Shown piece after piece: positions 39,406-47,016 of a DNA stretch of 64,000 nt. The position numbers and the translations under genes are program-made. Under the pieces are notes generated by a model. It saw nothing but the letters and a program-made list of their open reading frames with translations. It did no database searches and was not told where the DNA came from. Within the stretch, counting starts at the first letter, position 1; every line of letters starts with the position of its first letter. Location of the stretch: contig NZ_LXSQ01000011.1 of the NCBI RefSeq assembly GCF_001648475.1, forward strand, positions 1 to 64,000, read 5' to 3'. The stretch is from Eikenella halliae. GTDB taxonomy: Bacteria; Pseudomonadota; Gammaproteobacteria; Burkholderiales; Neisseriaceae.

Positions 39406-40746
39406 ATGCGCCTCCCCATCCCCTTCCGCCACTCCATCCAACTGCGCCTGGCCGCCGCGCTCAGTGCCGCCCTGCTGCTCGCCGCACTCCTGGCCGGCGG
39501 CTTTGCCTTTTACGACAGCTACCGCAGTACCAACAAACTGCAAGACGACCTCCTGCGCCAAATCGCCGCCCACATCGACCCCAACAGGCTACCTGAAAAC
39601 ACCGAAAGCCAGCGCGACGCCCACATCCGCATCCAAACCCCCGCCGGCGACCGCGCCCGAAGCCGCGATAGCGACGACGATGATGACGACCACATCACCC
39701 TCCCCGCCAACCTGCCCGAAGGCCTGCACACCTTCCAAGAGCCCGATGGCGACGACACCTACCGCGCCTACATCCGCCACACCCCCCAGGGGCCCATCGC
39801 CGTACTCCAAGAAAACGACTTCCGCGAAGACATGGCCGAACGTGCCGCCTGGAGCAGCGCCCTGCCGCTCATCCTGCTCGCCCCCCTCAGCATCCTGCTC
39901 ACCATCTTTATCGTCCGCCGCACCATGCAGCCCGTGCACCACCTTTCCCAAAGCCTCGAAGCGCGCCACAGCAGCGACCTCGCCCCCCTGAGCACCGAAG
40001 ACATCCCCAATGAAATCCGCGGTTTCATCCAAGCCATCAACCGCCTGCTTGAACGCACCCACCAAGCCATGCAGCAGCAACAGCGCTTCATCGCCGATGC
40101 CGCCCACGAACTGCGCAGCCCCATGACCGCCCTTTCCCTGCAAGCCGAACGCCTGGCCGCCAACAGCCTGCCCGAACCCGCCGCCGGCCAGCTCGCCAAC
40201 CTCCTGCAAGGCATCCACCGCAACCGCCGCCTGCTCGAGCAACTCCTCTCTCTCTCCCGCGCCCAAGCTCCCGAAGCCCGGCGTCCCCAAGAGCGCCTGT
40301 CCAGCCAAGACCTCTTCCGCAGCGTGATTGAAGACCTCCTGCCCCTGGCCGAAGCCAAAGAGCAAGACCTCGGCGTATCCAGCCCCGCCAACCCCGTCTT
40401 CCACGCCAACGAAGCCGACCTTTACACCCTCGTCAAAACCCTGGCCGACAACGCCATCCGCTACACCCCGCCCGGCAGCCAAATCGACTTGAGTGCCGAA
40501 GAAACACCCGGCCACATCATCTTCCGCATCGAAGACAACGGCCCCGGCATCCCACCCGCCGAACGCAGCCGCGTGTTCGACCCCTTCTACCGCATCCTCG
40601 GCAGCGGCCAGGAAGGCACCGGCCTCGGTCTCTCCATCGCCCGCACCATCGCCGAACGCCACGGCGGCCGCATCGAACTGGCTCAAAGCCCCCACCACCC
40701 CAGCGGCCTGCTCGTGAGCGTGTATCTGAGCAAACAATATTTGTAG
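39406..40746 (+). CDS. Sensor histidine kinase with acidic periplasmic patch
   Basis: The 446-residue kinase has TM1 (about 14-35), a periplasmic domain (36-148), TM2 (about 149-170), a HAMP-like segment, the phosphorylated histidine in FIADAAHELRSPM, and ATP-binding DNAIRYTPPGS, EDNGPGIP and GTGLGLSI. The periplasmic part holds RDSDDDDDDH (87-96), a strong candidate for binding cations, and RLPEN (61-65) encoded by an uptake sequence. It partners the regulator just upstream. By analogy to PmrB the signal may be a metal ion or cationic peptide; this is inference. Confidence 0.92.
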   Translation: MRLPIPFRHSIQLRLAAALSAALLLAALLAGGFAFYDSYRSTNKLQDDLLRQIAAHIDPNRLPENTESQRDAHIRIQTPAGDRARSRDSDDDDDDHITLPANLPEGLHTFQEPDGDDTYRAYIRHTPQGPIAVLQENDFREDMAERAAWSSALPLILLAPLSILLTIFIVRRTMQPVHHLSQSLEARHSSDLAPLSTEDIPNEIRGFIQAINRLLERTHQAMQQQQRFIADAAHELRSPMTALSLQAERLAANSLPEPAAGQLANLLQGIHRNRRLLEQLLSLSRAQAPEARRPQERLSSQDLFRSVIEDLLPLAEAKEQDLGVSSPANPVFHANEADLYTLVKTLADNAIRYTPPGSQIDLSAEETPGHIIFRIEDNGPGIPPAERSRVFDPFYRILGSGQEGTGLGLSIARTIAERHGGRIELAQSPHHPSGLLVSVYLSKQYL

Positions 40747-40748
40747 CG

Positions 40749-40787
40749 TTTTTCAGGTAGCCTTGTTCATTAAAGGCTACCTGAAAA
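40749..40787 (+). terminator. Inverted DUS pair behind the sensor kinase
   Basis: TTTTTCAGGTAGCCTT and AAAGGCTACCTGAAAA pair around a short loop directly after the stop at 40746. Confidence 0.6.
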
Positions 40788-40926
40788 CAGTGATTGCCGG
40801 ATTTTTGCAGAGAGGGCATAAATGCCCACACGGTTTTTAACTTCGTTGAAGCGGTGCTTTCAGGTAGCCTGAAAGGGATGCGTGGCAACGAGTGTCCCAT
40901 CCTACGCTTGCTGTAATTCGGTTTAA

Positions 40927-40975
40927 CCAAGAATACAAGGCCGTCTGAAAAACTCAGACGGCCTTGTATTCTTGG
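40927..40975 (-). terminator. 22-bp perfect hairpin with a Neisseria-type DUS
   Basis: Positions 40927-40948 and 40954-40975 are perfect complements with a 5-base loop (AAAAC). The stem contains AGGCCGTCTGAA (40938-40949), the Neisseria AG-dialect, not the Eikenella form. It lies 27 bases beyond the stop of the leftward YbjQ gene and is probably its terminator. Confidence 0.75.
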
Positions 40976-41001
40976 CATCAATTATGTAGAGACTGAACCG
41001 G

Positions 41002-41490
41002 CTAAGACAGCACTCCTGCCGTGCCATAAGCCAACACTTCAACCGTACCTACCACACCGCCTTGTTGCGGTTGATAGATATTATCCAAAGAGGCCGTTTC
41101 CAATTTGAAGTTCAACACGGCATTTGCCCCTTTCGCTGCGGCCTGTTCTTTTAGGCGCAGTACGGCTTCGCGCCGTGCACGGTCGAGCAAGGTTTCGTAG
41201 CTGCGGATATTGCCGCCGAAAAAATTGCGGAACGCTGCCAACATACGGCGGAAATAATCGCTGGAAACCACAACTCCCGCATAAACCAATTCTCCGCCAC
41301 TGAAATCCTGCGGCGTTTTTTTAACAGCAATAACCATGATATGCCGCAGCGCAGCTTCCCGCGCCTCTATATCAGCATAATGCTTCCGCTCAATATGGCG
41401 GCCGGTGAAATAGGTGATCAGCAGCAGCCAAATCGGCCACAGGCACATCAGCAGCAGGATAACGGAAAATCCATCGTTGTCGTTCGACAT
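41002..41490 (-). CDS. YbjQ/UPF0145 family protein with N-terminal membrane anchor
   Basis: The 162-residue protein has one transmembrane segment (about 9-28, VILLLMCLWPIWLLLITYF) and then a YbjQ domain: SSDYFRRMLAAFRNFFGGNIRSYETLL and KGANAVLNFKLET. The domain forms pentamers in solved relatives and has been called heavy-metal-binding, without firm function. AGGAGG precedes the ATG. The next gene upstream is a soluble member of the same family, 9 bases away, so they form one operon. Confidence 0.88.
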   Translation of the reverse strand: MSNDNDGFSVILLLMCLWPIWLLLITYFTGRHIERKHYADIEAREAALRHIMVIAVKKTPQDFSGGELVYAGVVVSSDYFRRMLAAFRNFFGGNIRSYETLLDRARREAVLRLKEQAAAKGANAVLNFKLETASLDNIYQPQQGGVVGTVEVLAYGTAGVLS

Positions 41491-41499
41491 CGCAGCCTC

Positions 41500-41817
41500 C
41501 TATTCCAAAACCACAGCTGTACCGTAGGCAAAAATTTCGGCAGCCCCTGCCGCTACGGATGCAGTGGAAAAACGCACATTTACCACGGCATTGGCCCCGG
41601 CCTGGCGCGCTTGTTCAACCATGCGTGCAATCGCCTCATCACGGGCTTCGTTTAAAAGCTCGGTGTAGCCCTTCAATTCACCGCCAACCAAGTTTTTCAA
41701 GCTCGCCATAAAATCCCGGCCGGCGTGTTTGGCGCGCACGGTCGAACCCTGAACCAATCCCAAATGGCGGACGACGGTGCGGCCGGGAACGGTTTCAATA
41801 TTGCTCAGTAACATCAT
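41500..41817 (-). CDS. YbjQ/UPF0145 family protein, soluble
   Basis: The 105-residue protein is a complete single YbjQ domain, with GRDFMASLKNLVGGELKGYTELL and AGANAVVNVRFSTA. It starts at one of two adjacent ATGs (41817 or 41814). It precedes the membrane-anchored copy by 9 bases; the pair may assemble into a mixed oligomer at the membrane, which is inference. Confidence 0.88.
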   Translation of the reverse strand: MMLLSNIETVPGRTVVRHLGLVQGSTVRAKHAGRDFMASLKNLVGGELKGYTELLNEARDEAIARMVEQARQAGANAVVNVRFSTASVAAGAAEIFAYGTAVVLE

Positions 41818-42036
41818 ATTTTTCCCTTTCGTTACATTGATATTTTATGCAGGCTGCCTTGGCAGGAACCTGCGGCAGCTCCGTTATGAACAACGGCTAC
41901 CCATCATATCATTTCCGCCAACACCCAAACAATTCGGCCACCATCCTTGCTTCTTCCGAGCAGGCTTCTCCGTTGGGCTGGGCAACTGCTTGCCCGCACG
42001 GGTGAATCAGTACTTATCTGCACCCCAACGTATTTT

Positions 42037-42930
42037 TCAGGTAGCCTCTGCCTCCCCCATAAAGCTCTCTTGCAAGATCCGCAACACGGCAGCGGTGCGA
42101 GCGGCTTGAACGCGGTGGGGCGTTACGGCATAGAGGGTAACGGCGGGTAGCTGCCAATCGGACAGGAGGATTTGCAGCCGGCCTTGGGCAACGGCATCGC
42201 GGGTTTCGCCGGCAATAATCAGGGCAAGACCGAGGCCGGCTTCGCACAGGTGGCACACGGCGGCGAGCTGGTTGCAAACGGTGCCGCGATCGATGTTGAG
42301 CAGATAGCGTTCATTGCCGCGTGCCAGCTCGATGTGCGGCGGCAGGTGGTACACCCAAGGGTGGGCGGCTAAATCGGCAGGATGGGTAATGTCGGGGGCG
42401 GTTTTCAGGTAGCCCGGAGCAGCGCAAATTTGCCAAGGCCATTCGGCCAGCCTGCGGGCAACCAGGTCGGGCTCGTCCAAGGCATGACCGCCGCCACGCA
42501 AGGCAATGTCGATACTGCCTTCGCGCAGTTCTTCGATGGCTTCGCCAAAGTGTAATTCAAGGCTGAGGGCGGGATGTTCGCGGCGGATGCGCCGCAGGGC
42601 GTGCTGAAAGGCGGCAGCATTCACTAAACCGGTGGGCGCGGCCAAGCGCACGCTGCCGGCAATGTCGGTTTTGAGGCCGTCGAGCGCGGTGCGGGTGTCT
42701 TGCACGGTGGCAAGCAGACGGCGGCAATGGGCAGCAAGTGCTTGGCCGGCATCGGTGGGAGCCAGGCGGCGGGTGCTGCGGTGCAGCAGCTTCACGCCAT
42801 GCAGCTTTTCCAGCCGGCTGATGTGCTGGCTCACGGCAGACGGGGTCATGCCCAAGGCTTGCGCGGCGGCGTTCATACTGCCGTGTTCGAGCACGGCAGC
42901 AAAGGCGAGCAGGGGTTTGAGATCATCCAT
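42037..42930 (-). CDS. LysR-family transcriptional regulator
   Basis: The 297-residue protein has the N-terminal winged HTH (residues 3-62, AAAQALGMTPSAVSQHISRLEK) and a substrate-binding-like effector domain, of the DsdA/AaeR-like group that often represses or activates a divergent gene. Here no divergent gene is adjacent: two small genes lie upstream on the same strand. An uptake sequence is read as PGYLKTA. The ligand is unknown. Confidence 0.9.
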   Translation of the reverse strand: MDDLKPLLAFAAVLEHGSMNAAAQALGMTPSAVSQHISRLEKLHGVKLLHRSTRRLAPTDAGQALAAHCRRLLATVQDTRTALDGLKTDIAGSVRLAAPTGLVNAAAFQHALRRIRREHPALSLELHFGEAIEELREGSIDIALRGGGHALDEPDLVARRLAEWPWQICAAPGYLKTAPDITHPADLAAHPWVYHLPPHIELARGNERYLLNIDRGTVCNQLAAVCHLCEAGLGLALIIAGETRDAVAQGRLQILLSDWQLPAVTLYAVTPHRVQAARTAAVLRILQESFMGEAEAT

Positions 42931-42936
42931 AACAGT

Positions 42937-43239
42937 TTATTTAAACAAATTTTTTGTCTTCACCGAATAAGCGCTGCCTTCAAACACGCGTATTTCAAAC
43001 TCAAGCCGTGTGCAGATACTTTCCAAGGGGCGACGTTTTTTAGCGCTGAGCGTGAGGCTGTCTTGCTCTGCGGCGAGCTCGACATTTTTGATGTTTTCCT
43101 CCCGCATGATGCGGCGGATGATTTTGGCCAGCTCATGGCCGCTTGGGGCGTATTGCGAGAAAAAACAGTGTTCATGGCCGCCTAAACCGGCAAACGACAG
43201 GCTGAAGCGGTTGCCGGTTTGAACAATTTGATTGTGCAT
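42937..43239 (-). CDS. Small protein of unknown function
   Basis: This 100-residue protein has a mixed alpha/beta look (SLSFAGLGGHEHCFF, ELAKIIRRIMREENIKNVEL) and no signal peptide. It lies 3 bases after the 137-residue gene upstream and 6 bases before the LysR gene, so the three are likely one transcript. I do not recognise the family. Confidence 0.65.
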   Translation of the reverse strand: MHNQIVQTGNRFSLSFAGLGGHEHCFFSQYAPSGHELAKIIRRIMREENIKNVELAAEQDSLTLSAKKRRPLESICTRLEFEIRVFEGSAYSVKTKNLFK

Positions 43240-43242
43240 GGT

Positions 43243-43656
43243 TTATGTGCCCAGCAGTTGGTCGAGCAACTCATCGCTCAGCAGGCGGTTGGGCTCGCGC
43301 AGCCAATCGCCATCGGCCTCGGGGAAGGCGTTGCGGCAATAACCGGCGTGGGCGGCAAAGTCGAACACGGCGTGGATGTAGCCGTTGATATCAAGCACGG
43401 CCAGGCCGAGGTCTTCGCTCCATAGAATGCTGATTTCGGATGGGATATGACGGTCGGCTACGTCTTCCACGTTATAAATATGCAGCGCATCGAGGATACC
43501 TTCCTCTTGGTGCACGGCATAGAAATAGCCGGTGCCGCAATCGTCTTCAAACACCACGCCGTAGGGGCTTTGTTCGAAAAAAGATTCCAACACCAGCTCT
43601 TGGCCGGGGGTGAATTGCTCAGGTTCGCGGCCCAAATACAGGGTTTTTTGTGTCAT
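43243..43656 (-). CDS. Uncharacterised protein (possibly DUF2251)
   Basis: From ATG 43656, with GGAG seven bases upstream, the protein has 137 residues; the frame opens four codons earlier. It is acidic, with YGVVFEDDCGTGYFYAVH and ILDALHIYNVEDV, which recalls the DUF2251 family; this is from memory and unsure. It heads a compact operon with the 100-residue protein and the LysR regulator. Confidence 0.7.
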   Translation of the reverse strand: MTQKTLYLGREPEQFTPGQELVLESFFEQSPYGVVFEDDCGTGYFYAVHQEEGILDALHIYNVEDVADRHIPSEISILWSEDLGLAVLDINGYIHAVFDFAAHAGYCRNAFPEADGDWLREPNRLLSDELLDQLLGT

Positions 43657-43689
43657 GACGGTCTCCATTGTTTAGTTGGGCTTCACAGC

Positions 43690-43702
43690 GTAAACAGTTT
43701 AC
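43690..43702. promoter_or_regulatory. Perfect palindrome in a divergent promoter region
   Basis: GTAAACAGTTTAC is a perfect 13-base dyad in the 123 bases between two divergent genes. It looks like an operator for a dimeric repressor. The LysR gene in the leftward operon could encode its binder, although LysR sites normally have the T-N11-A form, so the regulator is open. Confidence 0.45.
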
Positions 43703-43779
43703 AGCGGATTATCAAGCTGGATGAATGCCCTTAGAATGCGCTCCATCATGATTAATCAACAAAACTTAAGGAGCTAAAT

Positions 43780-44439
43780 ATGAAATTCGCTGTAATCGGT
43801 GCCACCGGATATGTGGGCAACGCTGTGGTGCGCGAGCTGGCAGAACGCGGGCATGAAGTAAGCGCCTTTGCGCGCAACACGGATAAGGTGTTGGCCGCGC
43901 CGAATGTGAAAGCCGTGCAGGCCGATGTGCATGCAGCCGATTTTGCCACGCAGCTCTCCGGCTTCGATGCAGTGGTGAGCGCGTTCAACCCGGGTTGGGC
44001 AAATCCGAACATCGGCCGCGATTTCACCGCCGGCTACGCAGCCATCCTAGCGGCAGCCAAAGCGGCGAAAGTGCCCTATCTTTTGGCCGTGGGCGGCGCG
44101 GGCAGCCTGTTTGTGGCACCCGGCGTGCAGCTGATTGATACGCCTGTATTCCCAAAAGAAATTTTCGATGGCGCCAACGCCGCACGCAATCTGCTGCGCG
44201 ACTTGCAAACCCAACATGCCGATGTGAACTGGGCGATGATTTCCCCGCCCGCCTGCCTCGGCGCCGACGGCGGCTTCAGCGAAGAGCGCACCGGCCAATA
44301 CCGCCTGGGCGGCGATGAACTCCTGATGACGGGCGATGCACCGGCCGGCATCAGTGTGGCAGATTTGGCCATTGCGATTGCCGATGATGTGGAGAAGAAA
44401 GCCCATCTGCACCAACGCTTCACCGCAGCAGCCGTATAA
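43780..44439 (+). CDS. NAD(P)H-binding protein of the NmrA/SDR type
   Basis: The 219-residue protein starts MKFAVIGATGYVGNAVVREL with a Rossmann motif and lacks the YxxxK catalytic pair of classical SDRs, like the YwnB and biliverdin-reductase-related group. It may be an NAD(P)H-dependent reductase or redox sensor. AAGGAG precedes the ATG. A DUS hairpin (44461-44502) ends it. Confidence 0.88.
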   Translation: MKFAVIGATGYVGNAVVRELAERGHEVSAFARNTDKVLAAPNVKAVQADVHAADFATQLSGFDAVVSAFNPGWANPNIGRDFTAGYAAILAAAKAAKVPYLLAVGGAGSLFVAPGVQLIDTPVFPKEIFDGANAARNLLRDLQTQHADVNWAMISPPACLGADGGFSEERTGQYRLGGDELLMTGDAPAGISVADLAIAIADDVEKKAHLHQRFTAAAV

Positions 44440-44460
44440 ATAAGGCATACCAAAAGGCTA

Positions 44461-44502
44461 AAAGCTACCTGAAAACCATATGGTTTTTTCAGGTAGCCTT
44501 TA
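44461..44502 (+). terminator. DUS hairpin behind the NmrA-type gene
   Basis: AAAGCTACCTGAAAACCATA and TATGGTTTTTTCAGGTAGC pair almost perfectly, followed by CTTTATTT. Confidence 0.65.
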
Positions 44503-44600
44503 TTTCATTCCACAAAACGGGCACTAGCCGCCCGTACAGATGCTTTTCAGGTAGCCTCTCATAACAATGGGCAGGTATCAAACCCGCCCTTCAAACACGC

Positions 44601-45383
44601 TCAGCGCAGCCACTGCCAAGTGCTGCCCGGCGGCACGTGTGCCTGATGCAGCATGGTTTTGAAGTCCAGCCCGTATTGCTCGCCCAGCTTGGCGGCTTTT
44701 TTCTGCAGGGCGGCCAGCGGCTGGGGCGCTTGGTTTTGGAAGGCAAGCACGGCCACGTTGCCGTGGGTTTCGGCGGGCACGCACAACACACGCTGCTCAA
44801 ACACCTGCGCGAGCCGTTGCAGGAAAAGCGGGTAGCGTTTGTCGCCGCTCCACCAGTTGGTGACGAAAATGCCGTTGTCGCTCAGGGCGGTGCGGCAGTC
44901 GGCAAAAAACGGCTCGGCCACCAGGGCGTCGATAATCTGCACGCCGTCGAAGCCGTCCACCAGCAAAATATCTGTGCCGCCGCGCAGGGTTTTGATGTAT
45001 TCCGCGCCGTCGGCCTCGATGATTTCAAATTTTTCGCCCTCAAACGGCAATTCAAACAGGCCGCGCGCCACGCTGATTACCTGCGGGTTGATTTCCACCG
45101 CCGTTTGCGCCACTTCGGGCAGGTGGGCATCGATCCAGCGCACAAACGAGCCGCCACCCAGCCCGATTTGCGTGATGTGGCGCACGTTTTCAGCAAACAG
45201 GAGCCAAGCCATCATGGCGCGGCTGTAGGAAAGCACCAGCTCGGCGGGGTAATCCACATTCATCGAGCTTTGCACCGTTTCGCTGCCCAAATGCAGCGAG
45301 CGGATGTTGCCGTGTTCGGAAATGCCCACTTCGGGCAGGGCGAAACGTGCCGAACGCAGGCGGCGGTAGGGATGACGTGCCAT
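44601..45383 (-). CDS. Spermidine synthase-like protein
   Basis: The 260-residue protein has the spermidine-synthase fold markers: MNVDYPAELVLSYSRAMM, ITQIGLGGGSF (74-78 glycine loop), E97, EADGAEYI and ILLVDGFDG. The canonical D-x-x-D-P of true SpeE is replaced by DGFDG, so it may use another substrate. It lacks membrane segments. It stands alone on the minus strand. Aminopropyl transfer cannot be concluded from sequence. Confidence 0.78.
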   Translation of the reverse strand: MARHPYRRLRSARFALPEVGISEHGNIRSLHLGSETVQSSMNVDYPAELVLSYSRAMMAWLLFAENVRHITQIGLGGGSFVRWIDAHLPEVAQTAVEINPQVISVARGLFELPFEGEKFEIIEADGAEYIKTLRGGTDILLVDGFDGVQIIDALVAEPFFADCRTALSDNGIFVTNWWSGDKRYPLFLQRLAQVFEQRVLCVPAETHGNVAVLAFQNQAPQPLAALQKKAAKLGEQYGLDFKTMLHQAHVPPGSTWQWLR

Positions 45384-45505
45384 ATCAACAAGCCTTTGGC
45401 CAAAATGCGGAAGGCGGGCATTCTAGCACGGTTTTCAGGTAGCCTTATACCGCCTCCCGCCGCTATTGGGCAGAATACCGCGCTCCGCCACAGGCTACCT
45501 GAAAA

Positions 45506-45605
45506 TATAGTGGATCAGAAATAAGAATGAGACAAGGCGGCAAACCGCAGACAGTACAGGTAGTACGGTAAGACAAACCAATGTGGTGGCGAAAGTTAAG
45601 TAGAG
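45506..45605. repeat. Correia-like repeat with a decayed right end
   Basis: It begins TATAGTGGATCAGAAATAAG, continues AAGGCGGCAAACCGCAGACAGTACA and loses similarity near AAAGTTAAG. The left inverted repeat is good; the right is degraded. It shares AATAAGAATGAG with the copy at 16445. Confidence 0.75.
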
Positions 45606-45642
45606 CCTTGCTGCCATTTTAAAGCTGCCGGCAAGCTGTCGG

Positions 45643-45657
45643 TGTTATACTATTGCT
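45643..45657 (+). promoter_or_regulatory. Possible Zur operator
   Basis: TGTTATACTATTGCT matches 12 of 15 positions of the meningococcal Zur box TGTTATDNHATAACA (consensus from memory). It overlaps TATACT, a plausible -10, 100 bases before a run that includes zur itself, so zinc-bound Zur would block transcription. Confidence 0.45.
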
Positions 45658-45756
45658 TTTAGCCAAAGCCGTTATTCCTTCCTGCAAAGCGAGCCAACGC
45701 CATAGGAAGAGAAGCACCCCGGCTATATCGAGCAATCCAGCACAACGGAGGCAATC

Positions 45757-46512
45757 ATGAGCATTTTGGTTACCGGCGCATCGGCCGGTTTCGGGCGGGC
45801 CATCTGCCGCACGCTCGCCGCAGCGGGCTACCGCGTGATCGGCGCAGCGCGGCGTGCCGACAAACTGGACGAACTGCGCGCGGAATTGGGCGCCAACTTC
45901 CTGCCGCTGCAAATGGATGTGAGTGATACCGCTTCCGTGGATACCGCGCTCAAAGGGCTACCTGAAAACTTTGCCCGGATCGACTGCCTGGTGAACAACG
46001 CCGGCCTGGCCTTGGGTTTAGACCCTGCTCATCAAGCCGATTTCGCCGACTGGCAAACCATGATTCAAACCAACATCATCGGCCTCACCTACCTCACCCG
46101 CCAAGTGCTGCCCGGCATGGTGGCGCGCGGCAGCGGCTATATCATCAACCTCGGCTCGGTGGCCGGCACCTACCCCTACCCCGGCGGCAATGTGTATGGC
46201 GCCACCAAGGCCTATGTGCGCCAATTCAGCCTGAATCTGCGCGCCGATTTGGCCGGCACGGGCGTGCGCGTGAGCAACATCGAGCCCGGCCTGTGCGGTG
46301 ACACCGAGTTTTCCAACGTGCGCTTCAAAGGCGACGACCAACGCGCCGCCGATGTATATAAAAACGTGGACTACATCCGCCCCGAAGACATCGCCGACAC
46401 CGTGCTGTGGCTCTACCGGCGCCCCGCGCACATGAACGTGAACAGCATCGAAATCATGCCGGTGGCGCAGAGCTTCAACCCGCTCGCCGTTGTGCGCCAC
46501 CCCAGCCAATAA
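45757..46512 (+). CDS. NADP-dependent SDR of the YdfG type
   Basis: The 251-residue short-chain dehydrogenase has GASAGFG at residues 7-13, NNAG and the catalytic YGATK, with the C-terminal NSIEIMPVAQSFNPL typical of YdfG (3-hydroxy acid dehydrogenase, acting on serine, 3-hydroxypropionate and malonic semialdehyde). An uptake sequence is read as GLPEN. It is 15 bases upstream of zur, so both are probably one message. Confidence 0.9.
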   Translation: MSILVTGASAGFGRAICRTLAAAGYRVIGAARRADKLDELRAELGANFLPLQMDVSDTASVDTALKGLPENFARIDCLVNNAGLALGLDPAHQADFADWQTMIQTNIIGLTYLTRQVLPGMVARGSGYIINLGSVAGTYPYPGGNVYGATKAYVRQFSLNLRADLAGTGVRVSNIEPGLCGDTEFSNVRFKGDDQRAADVYKNVDYIRPEDIADTVLWLYRRPAHMNVNSIEIMPVAQSFNPLAVVRHPSQ

Positions 46513-46527
46513 TAATAGGAAGCAGCC

Positions 46528-47016
46528 ATGACCAAGCACTCCGCACCCGACTACAAAACCGCCATCATCGCCCGCGCCCGCGAGCAAGGCCTGCAGATTA
46601 CCGCCCTGCGCGAGCAGGTGCTGGATATCGTTTTGCGGCAGGAAGGCGTGATTAAGGCCTACACCGTGCTGGCGCAAATGCAGCAGCAGAGCAACGGTGT
46701 GGTGGCGCCGCCCACCGCCTACCGCGCGCTCGATTTCTGGGCCGAACACGGCGTGCTGCACAAAGTGGCCGCAGTAAACGGCTATGTTTTATGCAGCCAT
46801 GCCCGCCACCATTGCGACGACCACTGCCACAGCAGCGACGAGCAGCAACACCACCACAGCGCCTTCATTTTGGTGTGTACCGAGTGCGGCAACACCGATG
46901 AGCAAACCCTCTCCCGCGAATGGCAGGCGCTGTGCGCCGGCGTGGCCGCAGGCGGGTTTAAATTAAAAGAAGAACATGTTGTTTTAACAGGAATATGCAA
47001 ACAATGTCAGAAATAA
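46528..47016 (+). CDS. zur: Zinc uptake regulator Zur (Fur family)
   Basis: Zur represses zinc acquisition genes when zinc is plentiful. The 162-residue protein has a winged HTH, then the metal site HARHHCDDHCHSSDEQQHHH, and paired cysteines CTEC and CKQC that hold structural zinc. The extra histidine and cysteine density is high even for the family. Its end overlaps the start of the GTPase gene by 22 bases, which indicates coupling. Confidence 0.92.
   Translation: MTKHSAPDYKTAIIARAREQGLQITALREQVLDIVLRQEGVIKAYTVLAQMQQQSNGVVAPPTAYRALDFWAEHGVLHKVAAVNGYVLCSHARHHCDDHCHSSDEQQHHHSAFILVCTECGNTDEQTLSREWQALCAGVAAGGFKLKEEHVVLTGICKQCQK

Larger units (their letters stand above)
45384..45756. promoter_or_regulatory. 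Repeat and control region upstream of the zinc operon
   Basis: No gene is visible in 373 bases. It contains an uptake-sequence pair (about 45433-45503), a Correia-like repeat (45506 to about 45605), a possible Zur box (45643-45657) overlapping a possible -10 TATACT (45646-45651), and the start of the SDR-zur-GTPase run. Confidence 0.6.
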
